Source: Clostridium_AQ sp900552125 (lineage in GTDB: Bacteria; Bacillota_I; Bacilli_A; Erysipelotrichales; Erysipelotrichaceae). Taken from it: 49,031 bases of DNA. The notes under the pieces were generated by a model. That model was given only the letters and a program-made list of their open reading frames with translations. It was not told the DNA's origin and made no database searches. The first letter of the stretch is position 1, and every line of letters begins with the position of its first letter. Location: assembly GCA_037892765.1 (NCBI GenBank), contig JBBKBW010000019.1; one strand, 5' to 3'. Below are positions 7,067 to 15,349 of this stretch, one piece after another. The translations under genes and the position numbers were made by a program.

Positions 7067-8308
7067 ATGCAAATTCATGAATATGATTTGTATGCTTATC
7101 AGCTGCTTCATTTCCTGGTTGTGACACAACATTATCATTTAGTACGTGTCCAGCATCAGAAAAATGATTTGTGGCTAGTGAATGAAAAACATACTTTATA
7201 TCCTGTTATTCGTATTTCAATAGATAAAGGAAAAATGTCAGAAGAGGATATCAATTATGTCCGTAATATTCATCGAATCTTATTAACGATGATCCATCGA
7301 GAAGGGAAAATGCTGGTGTTAAATACCAATAAAGAAGCAGTACCAACGGAAAATCCTTATCTGTTACAGGTTGTGGTGAACGAACACTCCATCAGTGATT
7401 CACAGATTTGTTCATGTTTTCAAGGAATAGAACATGTCTTACATCCTGTCAATCAGCCTCAGGAAGAAATTGCGAAATTAATGAGGCAGATTGAGGAAGC
7501 TGAACGAAAACAGCAAAAGGCTTTTATTCGTTTATTAAAGAAGAAAAGTCTTCCTAAGGCAACGATAGCTATTGGTGTTGTTTGTTTCTTATGGATGCTT
7601 GTTACTTCTACGCTTACTTTTTTATTAGAAAGTGAGATAAGTGCCTGGATTGCTAGTGGTGCATATTATAAAATGAATGTAGTTGCAGCTCACGAATACT
7701 GGAGACTGTTTACAGCTGGTTTTGTACATATGAATATTTTCCACTTCATAATGGATATGTATGTTCTTTATTTAGCTGGGAAATTATGTGAAAATAGACT
7801 TGGAAGAAAAAACTTTGTGTTTATTTTCTTGTTGAGTATTATATTGGGAAATCTAGCAACATTGATTGCTCAGCCAAATGGTGTTAGTATGGGAATTGGT
7901 ACCGGTATATTTGGTGTTGTCACAACCTTTGCGACTATTATGATATTAACGGGTTCTTACCGTCATCCAATATTACGTATTCCTCTTTATCAGGCATTAG
8001 GTGTTTTAATATTAGGAATGTTATTGCCGGGAATTAATCTTGTGAATGCACTTATGGGAATGCTTGTTGGAATTTTAGCAGGTATGTGGATTCATGGTTC
8101 AAAAAGTAAAAATGCTCTGTATAAACATACGAAGATTGCTTCTATATTATTAGGGTGTGTACTGGTTTTTTTAGGATTTCGGGTAAATAGAGTAGAACCG
8201 TTGGATAAGCAGACAGATCAGCAGATTATCAAAATTTATGAAAATACCCCATTACAGGCATATGGGGATTATTTAGAAAAGAGTTTTATGAAACAATATG
8301 AGGAATAG
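7067..8308 (+). CDS. Rhomboid-fold membrane protein, apparently catalytically inactive
   Basis: 413 aa. A cytoplasmic N-terminal region (about 1-165, ending in a charged helix) precedes a rhomboid-type bundle of six or seven membrane helices, the layout of GluP/YqgP-like rhomboids. The fold markers are present: WRLFTAGFVHMNIFHFIMDMY (positions 212-232; H221 and H226 kept), GRKNFVFIFLLS and SMGIGTGIFG (274-283). But the catalytic GxSG serine is missing: where rhomboids have SxGASGAIFG this reads SMGIGTGIFG, so Gly278 replaces Ser. The expected TM6 histidine is replaced in VNALMGMLVG (326-335), and the oxyanion Asn is Asp230. I therefore infer a pseudoprotease that may bind rather than cut membrane proteins. 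It starts 4 bp after the pseudouridine synthase. Confidence 0.85.
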   Translation: MQIHEYDLYAYQLLHFLVVTQHYHLVRVQHQKNDLWLVNEKHTLYPVIRISIDKGKMSEEDINYVRNIHRILLTMIHREGKMLVLNTNKEAVPTENPYLLQVVVNEHSISDSQICSCFQGIEHVLHPVNQPQEEIAKLMRQIEEAERKQQKAFIRLLKKKSLPKATIAIGVVCFLWMLVTSTLTFLLESEISAWIASGAYYKMNVVAAHEYWRLFTAGFVHMNIFHFIMDMYVLYLAGKLCENRLGRKNFVFIFLLSIILGNLATLIAQPNGVSMGIGTGIFGVVTTFATIMILTGSYRHPILRIPLYQALGVLILGMLLPGINLVNALMGMLVGILAGMWIHGSKSKNALYKHTKIASILLGCVLVFLGFRVNRVEPLDKQTDQQIIKIYENTPLQAYGDYLEKSFMKQYEE

Positions 8309-8317
8309 GAGAGTATT

Positions 8318-8809
8318 ATGAAAAGAGAAGATGTATTGACATGGGATGAATACTTTATGGGGTTAGCTCATTTGAGCGCAAAACGAAGTAAGGATCCATC
8401 AACTCAGGTGGGAGCTGTAATTGTAAGTAATGACCATCGTGTTGTAAGTATTGGATACAATGGTTTTCCAAATGGTTGCAGTGATGATGATTTCCCATGG
8501 GATCGTGAGGGTGAATTTGGTGAAACAAAATATCCATATGTTGTACATGCAGAGCTTAATGCTATATTAAACAGTAAACATGATTTGAAAGGCTGCAGTA
8601 TTTATGTTTCACTATTTCCATGTAATGAATGTGCCAAGGCTATCATTCAAAGCGGGATCAGTCGTATAGTTTATGAATCTGATAAATATGCACATACAGA
8701 AGGAACAATCGCGAGCAAACGTATGTTACATGCTGCTGGAGTAGAGCTTGTACAGCTTCCATATGCGATTGATTTGCAGGTATCTCGTAAAGCAAACAAT
8801 AATATATAA
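8318..8809 (+). CDS. comEB: Deoxycytidylate (dCMP) deaminase
   Basis: Converts dCMP to dUMP for thymidylate synthesis. 163 aa of the zinc-dependent cytidine/deoxycytidylate deaminase family: SKDPSTQVGAVIV, the zinc and proton-shuttle motif VHAELNAIL, and the second zinc motif PCNECAKAI. GGAG lies upstream. It is named comEB by family convention; there is no comEA or comEC next to it, so a competence role is not implied. It pairs functionally with the dUTPase at the window's left end. It is the last gene of the lspA operon and converges with rnhC at a shared terminator. Confidence 0.95.
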   Translation: MKREDVLTWDEYFMGLAHLSAKRSKDPSTQVGAVIVSNDHRVVSIGYNGFPNGCSDDDFPWDREGEFGETKYPYVVHAELNAILNSKHDLKGCSIYVSLFPCNECAKAIIQSGISRIVYESDKYAHTEGTIASKRMLHAAGVELVQLPYAIDLQVSRKANNNI

Positions 8810-8823
8810 ATGTAAATCTGAAG

Positions 8824-8853
8824 AAAAAAATCCAGTTTTATCTGGATTCTTTT
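8824..8853. terminator. Bidirectional terminator between comEB and rnhC
   Basis: AATCCAG (8829-8835) pairs with CTGGATT (8842-8848). An A run precedes it and a T-rich run follows, so it works in both directions. Its right arm overlaps the last codons of rnhC. Confidence 0.85.
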
Positions 8854-9728
8854 GTTAGAGCTTTTTTAGTGTTTGCGAAATGAAGCTTCGCAACATTTCT
8901 GAGTGCATCTTTTCCATGAAGGGAAACAAACTGACGTATAGCTTCATCTACTTTTGAACCTGCTCCCTTTACAAATGGAAAATCATAGGCTTTGCACATG
9001 GCATCAAATGATTGAAGAAATGCATAACGAGCAATGACAGATGCTGCTGCTACACTGAGATATTTATTTTCAGCCTTTGTTTCAAAGTGCAGATTAGGTA
9101 TGACAGCTGTTTCATTTTGCAGATAACGATAATAAGAGCTTTTTTGTACGAATTGATCGACGATACAAAATGCAGGAAGCTCACCAAGTTTATTTTTTAA
9201 ATGGACATAAGCCTGATTGTGCATTCGAGCTTTGATTGCGACCATGTTGTTTGTTGAATGTATTCGATTATAGGTGGCATTATCAAGAATTAATAAACTG
9301 TGGGGAAGTCGTTTGATTAGTTCCGGCGCAATTTTACGTATCGTTTCATCCTGAATAGCTTTTGAATCCTGAATACCTAAAGAGCGAAGAAAATCGATGT
9401 CATCACTGCCTACATAGGCAGCACAAACTGTTACAGGTCCAAAATAATCACCGGTACCTACTTCATCACTTCCAGCCTGAGGATAGATACCTGTTTTATT
9501 AGCTGTTACAGCAGGTTTTTTACTTTGGGGGAATAATAATGCGGCAAGATCTTCGGCTCCATTTCCTTGCAGGACAATTTTACCAGACTCATAAGCAGTG
9601 ATTACACAATCTGATGTTTTAACCTGATATAAGGCATATGGCGGTGTTTTTCGCTGTTCTGCGTGTGTTAGTTTTTTTCTGATTGCCAGTAAAGTTGTAC
9701 GGTCTGATTGAAAAGTACAGGTACCCAT
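8838..9728 (-). CDS. rnhC: Ribonuclease HIII
   Basis: Removes RNA from RNA-DNA hybrids. 296 aa: an N-terminal TBP-like substrate-binding domain (about 1-85) characteristic of RNase HIII, then the catalytic domain with GSDEVGTGDYFGPV carrying the first Asp-Glu pair, DSKAI, ILDNATYN, and AENKYLSVAAASVIAR with further acidic residues. GGAGGAAC lies just upstream on the minus strand. It is transcribed divergently from the cvpA-mutS2-uvrC cluster, matching the common rnhC/cvpA/mutS2 neighbourhood. Confidence 0.96.
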   Translation of the reverse strand: MGTCTFQSDRTTLLAIRKKLTHAEQRKTPPYALYQVKTSDCVITAYESGKIVLQGNGAEDLAALLFPQSKKPAVTANKTGIYPQAGSDEVGTGDYFGPVTVCAAYVGSDDIDFLRSLGIQDSKAIQDETIRKIAPELIKRLPHSLLILDNATYNRIHSTNNMVAIKARMHNQAYVHLKNKLGELPAFCIVDQFVQKSSYYRYLQNETAVIPNLHFETKAENKYLSVAAASVIARYAFLQSFDAMCKAYDFPFVKGAGSKVDEAIRQFVSLHGKDALRNVAKLHFANTKKALTKESR

Positions 9729-9877
9729 ATTTGTTCCTCCTCTTTGTCACATAACTAATTCATTTTAACATAAAATAACATAACAGGATATAGGAATGTG
9801 CTGAGAATTATGTTTTAGCGTTCATTTTTTTTCCGGTTCATGATAAAATAAAAAAACAATGAAAGGTGGTGTTCGTA

Positions 9878-10531
9878 TTGTCAGTGGTTTGGATAGTAAA
9901 TCTTGTGATGATCGTAATGCTGGTTAGTTTTATTTTAAGTGGATATCATACTGGTTTTGTCTCAAAACTGTTAAATATATTTGGCTTTTTTGTTTGCGGC
10001 TTTCTAGCTTGGCATGCTTCAGGCTATATTGCTAAGTGGATTTCCTTATACCCTGAGAATTATTTGCCTTTACAGGGTACACCATTGGAGGGTATTTTAT
10101 ATAATCAATTAAATCATCTTTTCTTGTTTGTGATAATCTTTGTATTATTGCTTATTCTGGTTTTATTTCTAAAACCTTTTGGAAAGTTGTTGAATCATGT
10201 TCCTGTTGTTTCATTTGTAAATCGGATATTTGGAGCTTTTTTAGGTGGTATACAGGCTATTTTAATATTTGTTTTAATCTCATTAATTTTTCAGTTTCCA
10301 TTTTGGGAAGAAGGAAATCAGATTGCCCAGTCATCTTTTCTGAAGTATACAGAACCTTTTCTAGAAACAATTAGCTGGTATACAGAAGAAAGTCTTATGG
10401 AACTTGGCACAATGACACAAGAAAAAGGAACTGCCTTAACAGATTCCCAGCTGAAGGATTTACAGGAATGGCTAATACGCCAAAATATACAGCAGAAAGA
10501 TATTGATAGTATTATATCGGAATTGCGGTGA
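9878..10531 (+). CDS. CvpA-family membrane protein
   Basis: 217 aa from a TTG start; AAAGGTGG lies 8 bases upstream, and the in-frame GTG codons at 9866/9869 overlap that ribosome site, so they are less likely. Four membrane helices with the CvpA pattern: an N-terminal helix, GYHTGFVSKLLNIFGFFVCGFLAWHASGYI split by a small-residue turn, HLFLFVIIFVLLLILVLFL, and VVSFVNRIFGAFLGGIQAILIFVLISLIF. A helical C-terminal tail follows. CvpA was linked to colicin V production in E. coli; in Firmicutes it is a conserved membrane protein of unclear role, typically just upstream of mutS2 as here. Confidence 0.88.
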   Translation: MSVVWIVNLVMIVMLVSFILSGYHTGFVSKLLNIFGFFVCGFLAWHASGYIAKWISLYPENYLPLQGTPLEGILYNQLNHLFLFVIIFVLLLILVLFLKPFGKLLNHVPVVSFVNRIFGAFLGGIQAILIFVLISLIFQFPFWEEGNQIAQSSFLKYTEPFLETISWYTEESLMELGTMTQEKGTALTDSQLKDLQEWLIRQNIQQKDIDSIISELR

Positions 10532-10614
10532 AACTGAGAGGATAAAATGAAGGAAGATATTGTGAAGATTTGTTTATAAATAACAACTAAATCAAGGTTA
10601 TATACAGAAAACCT

Positions 10615-10884
10615 ATGTCACATTCAATGACATATCTAGCAGAATTAAAGATAAAATTTTCTAGGATTTTCTATTATTCCTATGGATATTTAGATTATAC
10701 CTATTCAGTAATGAGTTCATCAGACAGCATAAAAATGCCTAGATATGCTATTTTAGAGGTAGTTTTAGAAGAATATATTAATTTTGATCAGAGGGAAAAG
10801 ATGATAGAAAGTATTATAAAACAAAATAAGGATTTAGCTATAGATATGCAAAAGTATTTAGAAACATTTGATGAAATCAGCTAG
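10615..10884 (+). CDS. Small protein of unknown function
   Basis: 89 aa, no recognised domain, no signal peptide, mixed alpha character with an acidic C-terminal helix (FDQREKMIESIIKQNKD). It fills the gap between cvpA and mutS2. There is no convincing ribosome site before its ATG. Sixty-eight bases upstream, a good GAGAGG site precedes ATG 10547, which opens a frame of only ten codons in a different phase. It may therefore be the remainder of a frameshifted gene, or use a non-canonical start. It is real as an open frame, uncertain as a gene. Confidence 0.45.
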   Translation: MSHSMTYLAELKIKFSRIFYYSYGYLDYTYSVMSSSDSIKMPRYAILEVVLEEYINFDQREKMIESIIKQNKDLAIDMQKYLETFDEIS

Positions 10885-10902
10885 ATAGAAAAGAGGTAGT
10901 TT

Positions 10903-13224
10903 ATGAGAGATCATTATGAATCATTAGAGTTAGATAAGGTAAAAGAACAGGTTGCAAAACATGCATCCTTTTCCCTGGGAAAACAGCGAATTCGACAAAG
11001 TATGCCATGTTTTGATTCGTTATGGGTAACGCGTGAATTAAATAGAGTTAAAGAGGCTTTTGATTTAGCTGTACGCTATGGGAATATGCCTTTTGGAGGT
11101 ATTCATGATATTAGTGAAAGTGTAGAGGCATCACTAAAAGATATGACTTTAACACCTCAGGAGCTGCGTGATATTACGAATGCAATTCGAGGGGTGGAAC
11201 ATATTCAGAATTATATGAAAGCAAGTGAAATCAAAACGGTTCATATTAAGGATCTGACAGATTCTTTTTCTGAACATGTACGTTTAGCTTCTGAAATAGA
11301 ACGTTGTATATCTATGAATTGTGAAGTATTGGATCATGCTAGTGCAGAATTAAAGTCTATCCGAAAATCTATTCTTGCTTGTAATGGAGAAATCAGCACG
11401 GAAGTACAGCGTTTTATTTCACGTAATGCCAGTAAATTAATGGATACGATTACAACAGTGCGAAATGATCGTATTTGTGTACTTGTGAAGATTGCGGAAA
11501 AGAATAGTATTGATGGGTTTATACATGGAGAAAGTGCATCAGGGCAGACAGCTTATGTAGAACCGCGAAGTTTATTGATTTTAAATAACCGTCTGCAAAC
11601 CTTAAAGAGCAGAGAACAGGAAGAAATTGCGAAAATCTTATTTGAATTGAGTCAAAGTGTTAAGGCAAATGGCTATGAGCTTTTGGCGAATATGGAAACA
11701 TTAGGTATATTAGATAGTATCTTTGCCAGAGCATTATGGGCGAAAGAAACAGATGGCTGTGTGGCACAACTAGCAACAGAAAAAGATCATTTGTATCTGA
11801 AACAGGCACGACATCCTTTGATTGATCCAAAAAAGGTAGTCGCAAATACATATGAAATCAAGGAACCACATCATAGTTTATTGATTACAGGAAGTAATAC
11901 TGGCGGTAAAACTGTGACTTTAAAAACAATTGGTCTATTTGTCGCAATGACAATGTGCGGAATGGCGGTAAGTGCTGAAGAAGCTATAATTCCAATGTTT
12001 GATGCGATTTATGTGGATATTGGAGATGAACAATCAATACAGGAATCACTGTCTACATTCTCTTCTCATATTTCTAAAATGGCAGAAATATGTCGTCAAG
12101 CAGATCAGCGTTCTTTAGTCTTATTAGATGAGTTAGGCAGTGGTACGGATCCAAAAGAGGGAGAACCCCTTGCGGTCGCGATATTAGATTATTTACGTAA
12201 AATGGGTGCGATGGTAGTCGCAACTACCCATTATTCCGCCTTGAAAAGCTATGGAGCAGATAATGAAGATATTTTATTGTCTAGTGTTGAATTTGATATG
12301 GAACAGATGAAGCCAACATATCGTTATATAGAAGGAATCAGTGGACAATCAAATGCTTTTGAAATTGCGCGTCGTTATGGCTTAAAAGAAAGTATAATTG
12401 CCCATGCCAAAGAACGTAAGGAAGCGTCTCGCAGCGATTCTGAAATTACAATGGAAAAGCTTGAACAGAGCTTAATGGAAGTCTATGAACAGAAACAACA
12501 GTTAGAATTGCGTTTACAGGATGTTAAACAGTTGCAGGAAACATTAGAAAAAGAAAAACAAAAACTAGAAAAAGATCGAGAACGTATATTAGAGAAAGTA
12601 AAAGAAGAAGCAAAAATACAGCTTGAAACTGCACAGGAAGAAGCACAGAGTATTATTGATGAGCTAAAACAAATGAAAAGTGATGCGAAACCTCATGAAA
12701 TCACTGCCTTACAGACAAAAATGAATAAGTTGTCAGAAACAGAGGATTTAGCTGTAGAAGAGGAACAGCAGGAGACCTTTGCATTACATGACTATGTGAA
12801 AATCCGTAAATTGAATTATTATGGTGAAATTATTTCTATTAATAAGGATAAGGTTTGTGTTTTAACCAATGGTATGAAAATGAATACAACAACAAAGGAT
12901 ATTGAGCATGCACAGAAACAAGTGCAGAAAACAAAGAAAAAGAGTTATGGAAAAAGCAGTATCCGCTCCTTTTCAATGGAGTGCAATGTCATTGGTTATC
13001 GTGTTGCGGAGGCAATTGCAATTATTGATAAGTACTTAGATAATGCAGTATTGGCAAAAGCAAATAATGTGCGTATTATTCATGGTATGGGTACTGGAGC
13101 ATTGCGAAAAGGAGTTCATGATTATTTGAAGAAGAATCCTAGGGTAGAAAGCTTTCATATGGGAGGACAAGGTGAAGGAGGACTTGGCGCAACCATTGTG
13201 ACGCTAAAACAGAAAGGAAAGTAG
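10903..13224 (+). CDS. mutS2: MutS2 (MutS-family ATPase with Smr domain)
   Basis: 773 aa, normal MutS2 length. The ATPase has Walker A GSNTGGKTVTLKT (about 330), the LVLLDELGSGTDPKEGEPLA Walker B and signature region, and VVATTHY. A long Lys/Glu/Gln-rich coiled coil covers about 505-605, then a KOW-like segment and the Smr domain from about 688. In the Smr domain HGMGTGALRKGVH is intact, but the usual LDLRG is replaced by CNVIG. MutS2 acts on collided ribosomes and recombination intermediates, depending on species. It starts 18 bp after the small unknown ORF, with uvrC 4 bp downstream. Confidence 0.97.
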   Translation: MRDHYESLELDKVKEQVAKHASFSLGKQRIRQSMPCFDSLWVTRELNRVKEAFDLAVRYGNMPFGGIHDISESVEASLKDMTLTPQELRDITNAIRGVEHIQNYMKASEIKTVHIKDLTDSFSEHVRLASEIERCISMNCEVLDHASAELKSIRKSILACNGEISTEVQRFISRNASKLMDTITTVRNDRICVLVKIAEKNSIDGFIHGESASGQTAYVEPRSLLILNNRLQTLKSREQEEIAKILFELSQSVKANGYELLANMETLGILDSIFARALWAKETDGCVAQLATEKDHLYLKQARHPLIDPKKVVANTYEIKEPHHSLLITGSNTGGKTVTLKTIGLFVAMTMCGMAVSAEEAIIPMFDAIYVDIGDEQSIQESLSTFSSHISKMAEICRQADQRSLVLLDELGSGTDPKEGEPLAVAILDYLRKMGAMVVATTHYSALKSYGADNEDILLSSVEFDMEQMKPTYRYIEGISGQSNAFEIARRYGLKESIIAHAKERKEASRSDSEITMEKLEQSLMEVYEQKQQLELRLQDVKQLQETLEKEKQKLEKDRERILEKVKEEAKIQLETAQEEAQSIIDELKQMKSDAKPHEITALQTKMNKLSETEDLAVEEEQQETFALHDYVKIRKLNYYGEIISINKDKVCVLTNGMKMNTTTKDIEHAQKQVQKTKKKSYGKSSIRSFSMECNVIGYRVAEAIAIIDKYLDNAVLAKANNVRIIHGMGTGALRKGVHDYLKKNPRVESFHMGGQGEGGLGATIVTLKQKGK

Positions 13225-13228
13225 TATT

Positions 13229-15007
13229 ATGGCAAATATGGCAAAAATAGAGGATAAGCTGAAAATACTACCAGCTTTACCTGGCTGTTATTTGATGAAA
13301 AATAAAAATGGAGACATTATATATGTAGGAAAAGCAAAAGTCTTAAAGAATCGAGTACGACAATATTTTGTCGGGGCTCATGATTTTAAGACTACTCGAT
13401 TGGTAAGTAATATTGATGATTTTGAGTATATCGTAACCTCAAGCGAAAAAGAGGCATTATTACTAGAAATCAATCTAATTAAAAAACATACACCGCCTTA
13501 CAATATCATGTTTATGGATGATAAAACCTATCCATATTTAAAGCTATCAAAAGAGAAAGCACCTGTGTTAAAGGTAGTGCGTAATACGAAGGATAAAAAA
13601 GCTTATTATTTTGGCCCCTTTCCAGATTCAGGTGCGGCATGGGAAACAGCAAAATTGTTAAATCGAATTTATCCTTTACGTAAATGTCGCAGATTACCAA
13701 AAAAAGAATGCTTGTATTATCACATGGGGCAATGCTTAGCGCCTTGTGTTAATGATATTGATGAAAAAGTTTATACGGATATGGTTACCAGCATTCAGAA
13801 GTTTATGCGTGGTGATGTGAAAGATACCATTGATCAGCTGAAGAAAGAAATGCAGCAGGCAAGTGAAGATCTGGCTTTTGAAAAAGCGAAAGAAAAATTA
13901 GATCTGATTCATGCGATTGAACATGTAACCGCAAAACAGCAGATTGATTTTAAAGATCGTAAAGATCGTGATGTATTTGGTTATTATATAGATAAGGGTT
14001 ATATTTCAATACAAGGCTTCTTTCTGCGTGGAGGTAAACTGTTAGAAAGAACATTATCTATTGAACCTCTATATGAGAATGCAGAAGATGCTTTTGTCTC
14101 TTTCTTACTGCAATACTATGCTCATAATCCTCTGCCTCAAGAGCTATTGATTCCAAAAGAATATGATATATCTCATCTTAGTGAAATTCTTGATACTAAA
14201 ATCATTCAGCCGCTAAGAGGAGATAAACTAAAATTAGTTGAGATGGTGCTTGCGAATGCGAAAAATGCACACGAACAGAAATTTGAACTTGTGGAGCGTA
14301 AAGAAAGTCGAAGAGAAGAAGGAATGCAGCAGCTGTGTAATTTACTGCAGAAAGAAATTCATCGTATTGAAATATTTGATAACTCTCATATATCAGGTGC
14401 ATATAATGTAAGTGGTATGGTTGTATATAAAGATGGAGAGCCTAGTAAAAAAGATTATCGTACCTTTAAACTAGGGGAATACGTAAGTGATTTGGATTCT
14501 ATGAAAGAAGTTGTCTATCGGCGGTATTTTCGTTTATTAAAAGAAGGAGCAAAATTTCCGGATTTATTAATTGTCGATGGTGGGTATCAGCAAATTGAAG
14601 CTGCTAAAGAAATAATTAATGCTCTAGATGTTCCTTTGACTATATGCGGATTAGTAAAAGATGATCATCATCGTACCAGCAATCTGATGGATGTGAACGG
14701 CAATATATTGCCAGTACCAAGAGATAGTTCTTTATTCTTTTTACTGACACAAATGCAGGATGAAGTCCATCGTTTTGCGATCAGTTATCATCGAAAACTA
14801 CGTGGTAAGGCAATGACAAAATCAATCTTAGATGAAGTTGAAGGTATAGGGGAAGTTCGTAAAAAAGAAATTTGGAAACATTTTAAATCATTAAAACGAT
14901 TAAAAGAAGCAGATGTAGAAGAAATCGCAACTGTCGTACCAATGAAGGTAGCACAAAATATCTACAATATCTTACATAACACAGACCAAAACCAGGAGGA
15001 TGCATAA
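13229..15007 (+). CDS. uvrC: Excinuclease ABC subunit C
   Basis: Makes the dual incisions of nucleotide excision repair with UvrA and UvrB. 592 aa: GIY-YIG nuclease at the N terminus (LPGCYLMKNKNGDIIYVGKAK), the cysteine cluster CRRLPKKECLYYHMGQCLAPC at about 155-180, UVR motif at about 195-230, the RNase H-like second nuclease (IEIFDNSHISGAYNVSGMVV and LLIVDGGYQQ), and C-terminal helix-hairpin-helix repeats (VEGIGEVRKKEIWKHF). It starts 4 bp after mutS2, with AAGGAAAG as ribosome site, and is probably co-transcribed with it. Confidence 0.98.
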   Translation: MANMAKIEDKLKILPALPGCYLMKNKNGDIIYVGKAKVLKNRVRQYFVGAHDFKTTRLVSNIDDFEYIVTSSEKEALLLEINLIKKHTPPYNIMFMDDKTYPYLKLSKEKAPVLKVVRNTKDKKAYYFGPFPDSGAAWETAKLLNRIYPLRKCRRLPKKECLYYHMGQCLAPCVNDIDEKVYTDMVTSIQKFMRGDVKDTIDQLKKEMQQASEDLAFEKAKEKLDLIHAIEHVTAKQQIDFKDRKDRDVFGYYIDKGYISIQGFFLRGGKLLERTLSIEPLYENAEDAFVSFLLQYYAHNPLPQELLIPKEYDISHLSEILDTKIIQPLRGDKLKLVEMVLANAKNAHEQKFELVERKESRREEGMQQLCNLLQKEIHRIEIFDNSHISGAYNVSGMVVYKDGEPSKKDYRTFKLGEYVSDLDSMKEVVYRRYFRLLKEGAKFPDLLIVDGGYQQIEAAKEIINALDVPLTICGLVKDDHHRTSNLMDVNGNILPVPRDSSLFFLLTQMQDEVHRFAISYHRKLRGKAMTKSILDEVEGIGEVRKKEIWKHFKSLKRLKEADVEEIATVVPMKVAQNIYNILHNTDQNQEDA

Positions 15008-15055
15008 GATAAGGTAGGTAGGAAATGTTAGGGGGTAAGTGCTACGCAAAAAATA

Positions 15056-15250
15056 TTGACAAATCGAGAAAAAGAAGTATTTGAACTTCTCATCGATAAT
15101 TACAGTACAAAAGAAATAGCGAAACAAATGAATATTTCCGATAAAACAGTTCGAAATCATATATCGAATGTGATGTTGAAGCTTGGTGTAAAAGGAAGAG
15201 CCCAGGCAGTTGTGGAACTGTTGAAGTTGGAAGAACTGACGTTAGAATAA
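15056..15250 (+). CDS. Small GerE/LuxR-type helix-turn-helix regulator
   Basis: 64 aa, essentially only a LuxR-type DNA-binding domain: LTNREKEVFELLIDN, STKEIAKQMNISDKTVRNHISNVMLKLGVKGRAQAVVELLKL. The TTG at 15056 is the only near-canonical start in frame; the strong GGGGG at 15031-15035 is 20 bases away. The true N terminus may be a few residues longer from a rare start codon. Stand-alone GerE-type proteins of this size occur directly after uvrC in related Firmicutes. Targets are unknown. A terminator follows immediately. Confidence 0.85.
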   Translation: MTNREKEVFELLIDNYSTKEIAKQMNISDKTVRNHISNVMLKLGVKGRAQAVVELLKLEELTLE

Positions 15251-15251
15251 G

Positions 15252-15277
15252 GCAGAGCGATAATACGTTCTGCTTTC
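15252..15277 (+). terminator. Terminator after the GerE-type regulator
   Basis: GCAGAGCG (15252-15259) pairs with CGTTCTGC (15266-15273), with one G-U pair, followed by a T-rich run. It probably ends the cvpA-mutS2-uvrC transcript. Confidence 0.75.
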
Positions 15278-15349
15278 TTACTTTTGATTATTTCTTTTCC
15301 TATATACATTTTTCGTGTATAATAAGTATCATAAAAGGAGGGGATTTGT

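Noticed and set aside
7067..8308. Active rhomboid protease annotation
   Set aside because: The fold is right, but the GxSG serine and the TM6 histidine are absent at their expected positions, so an active protease call is not supported.
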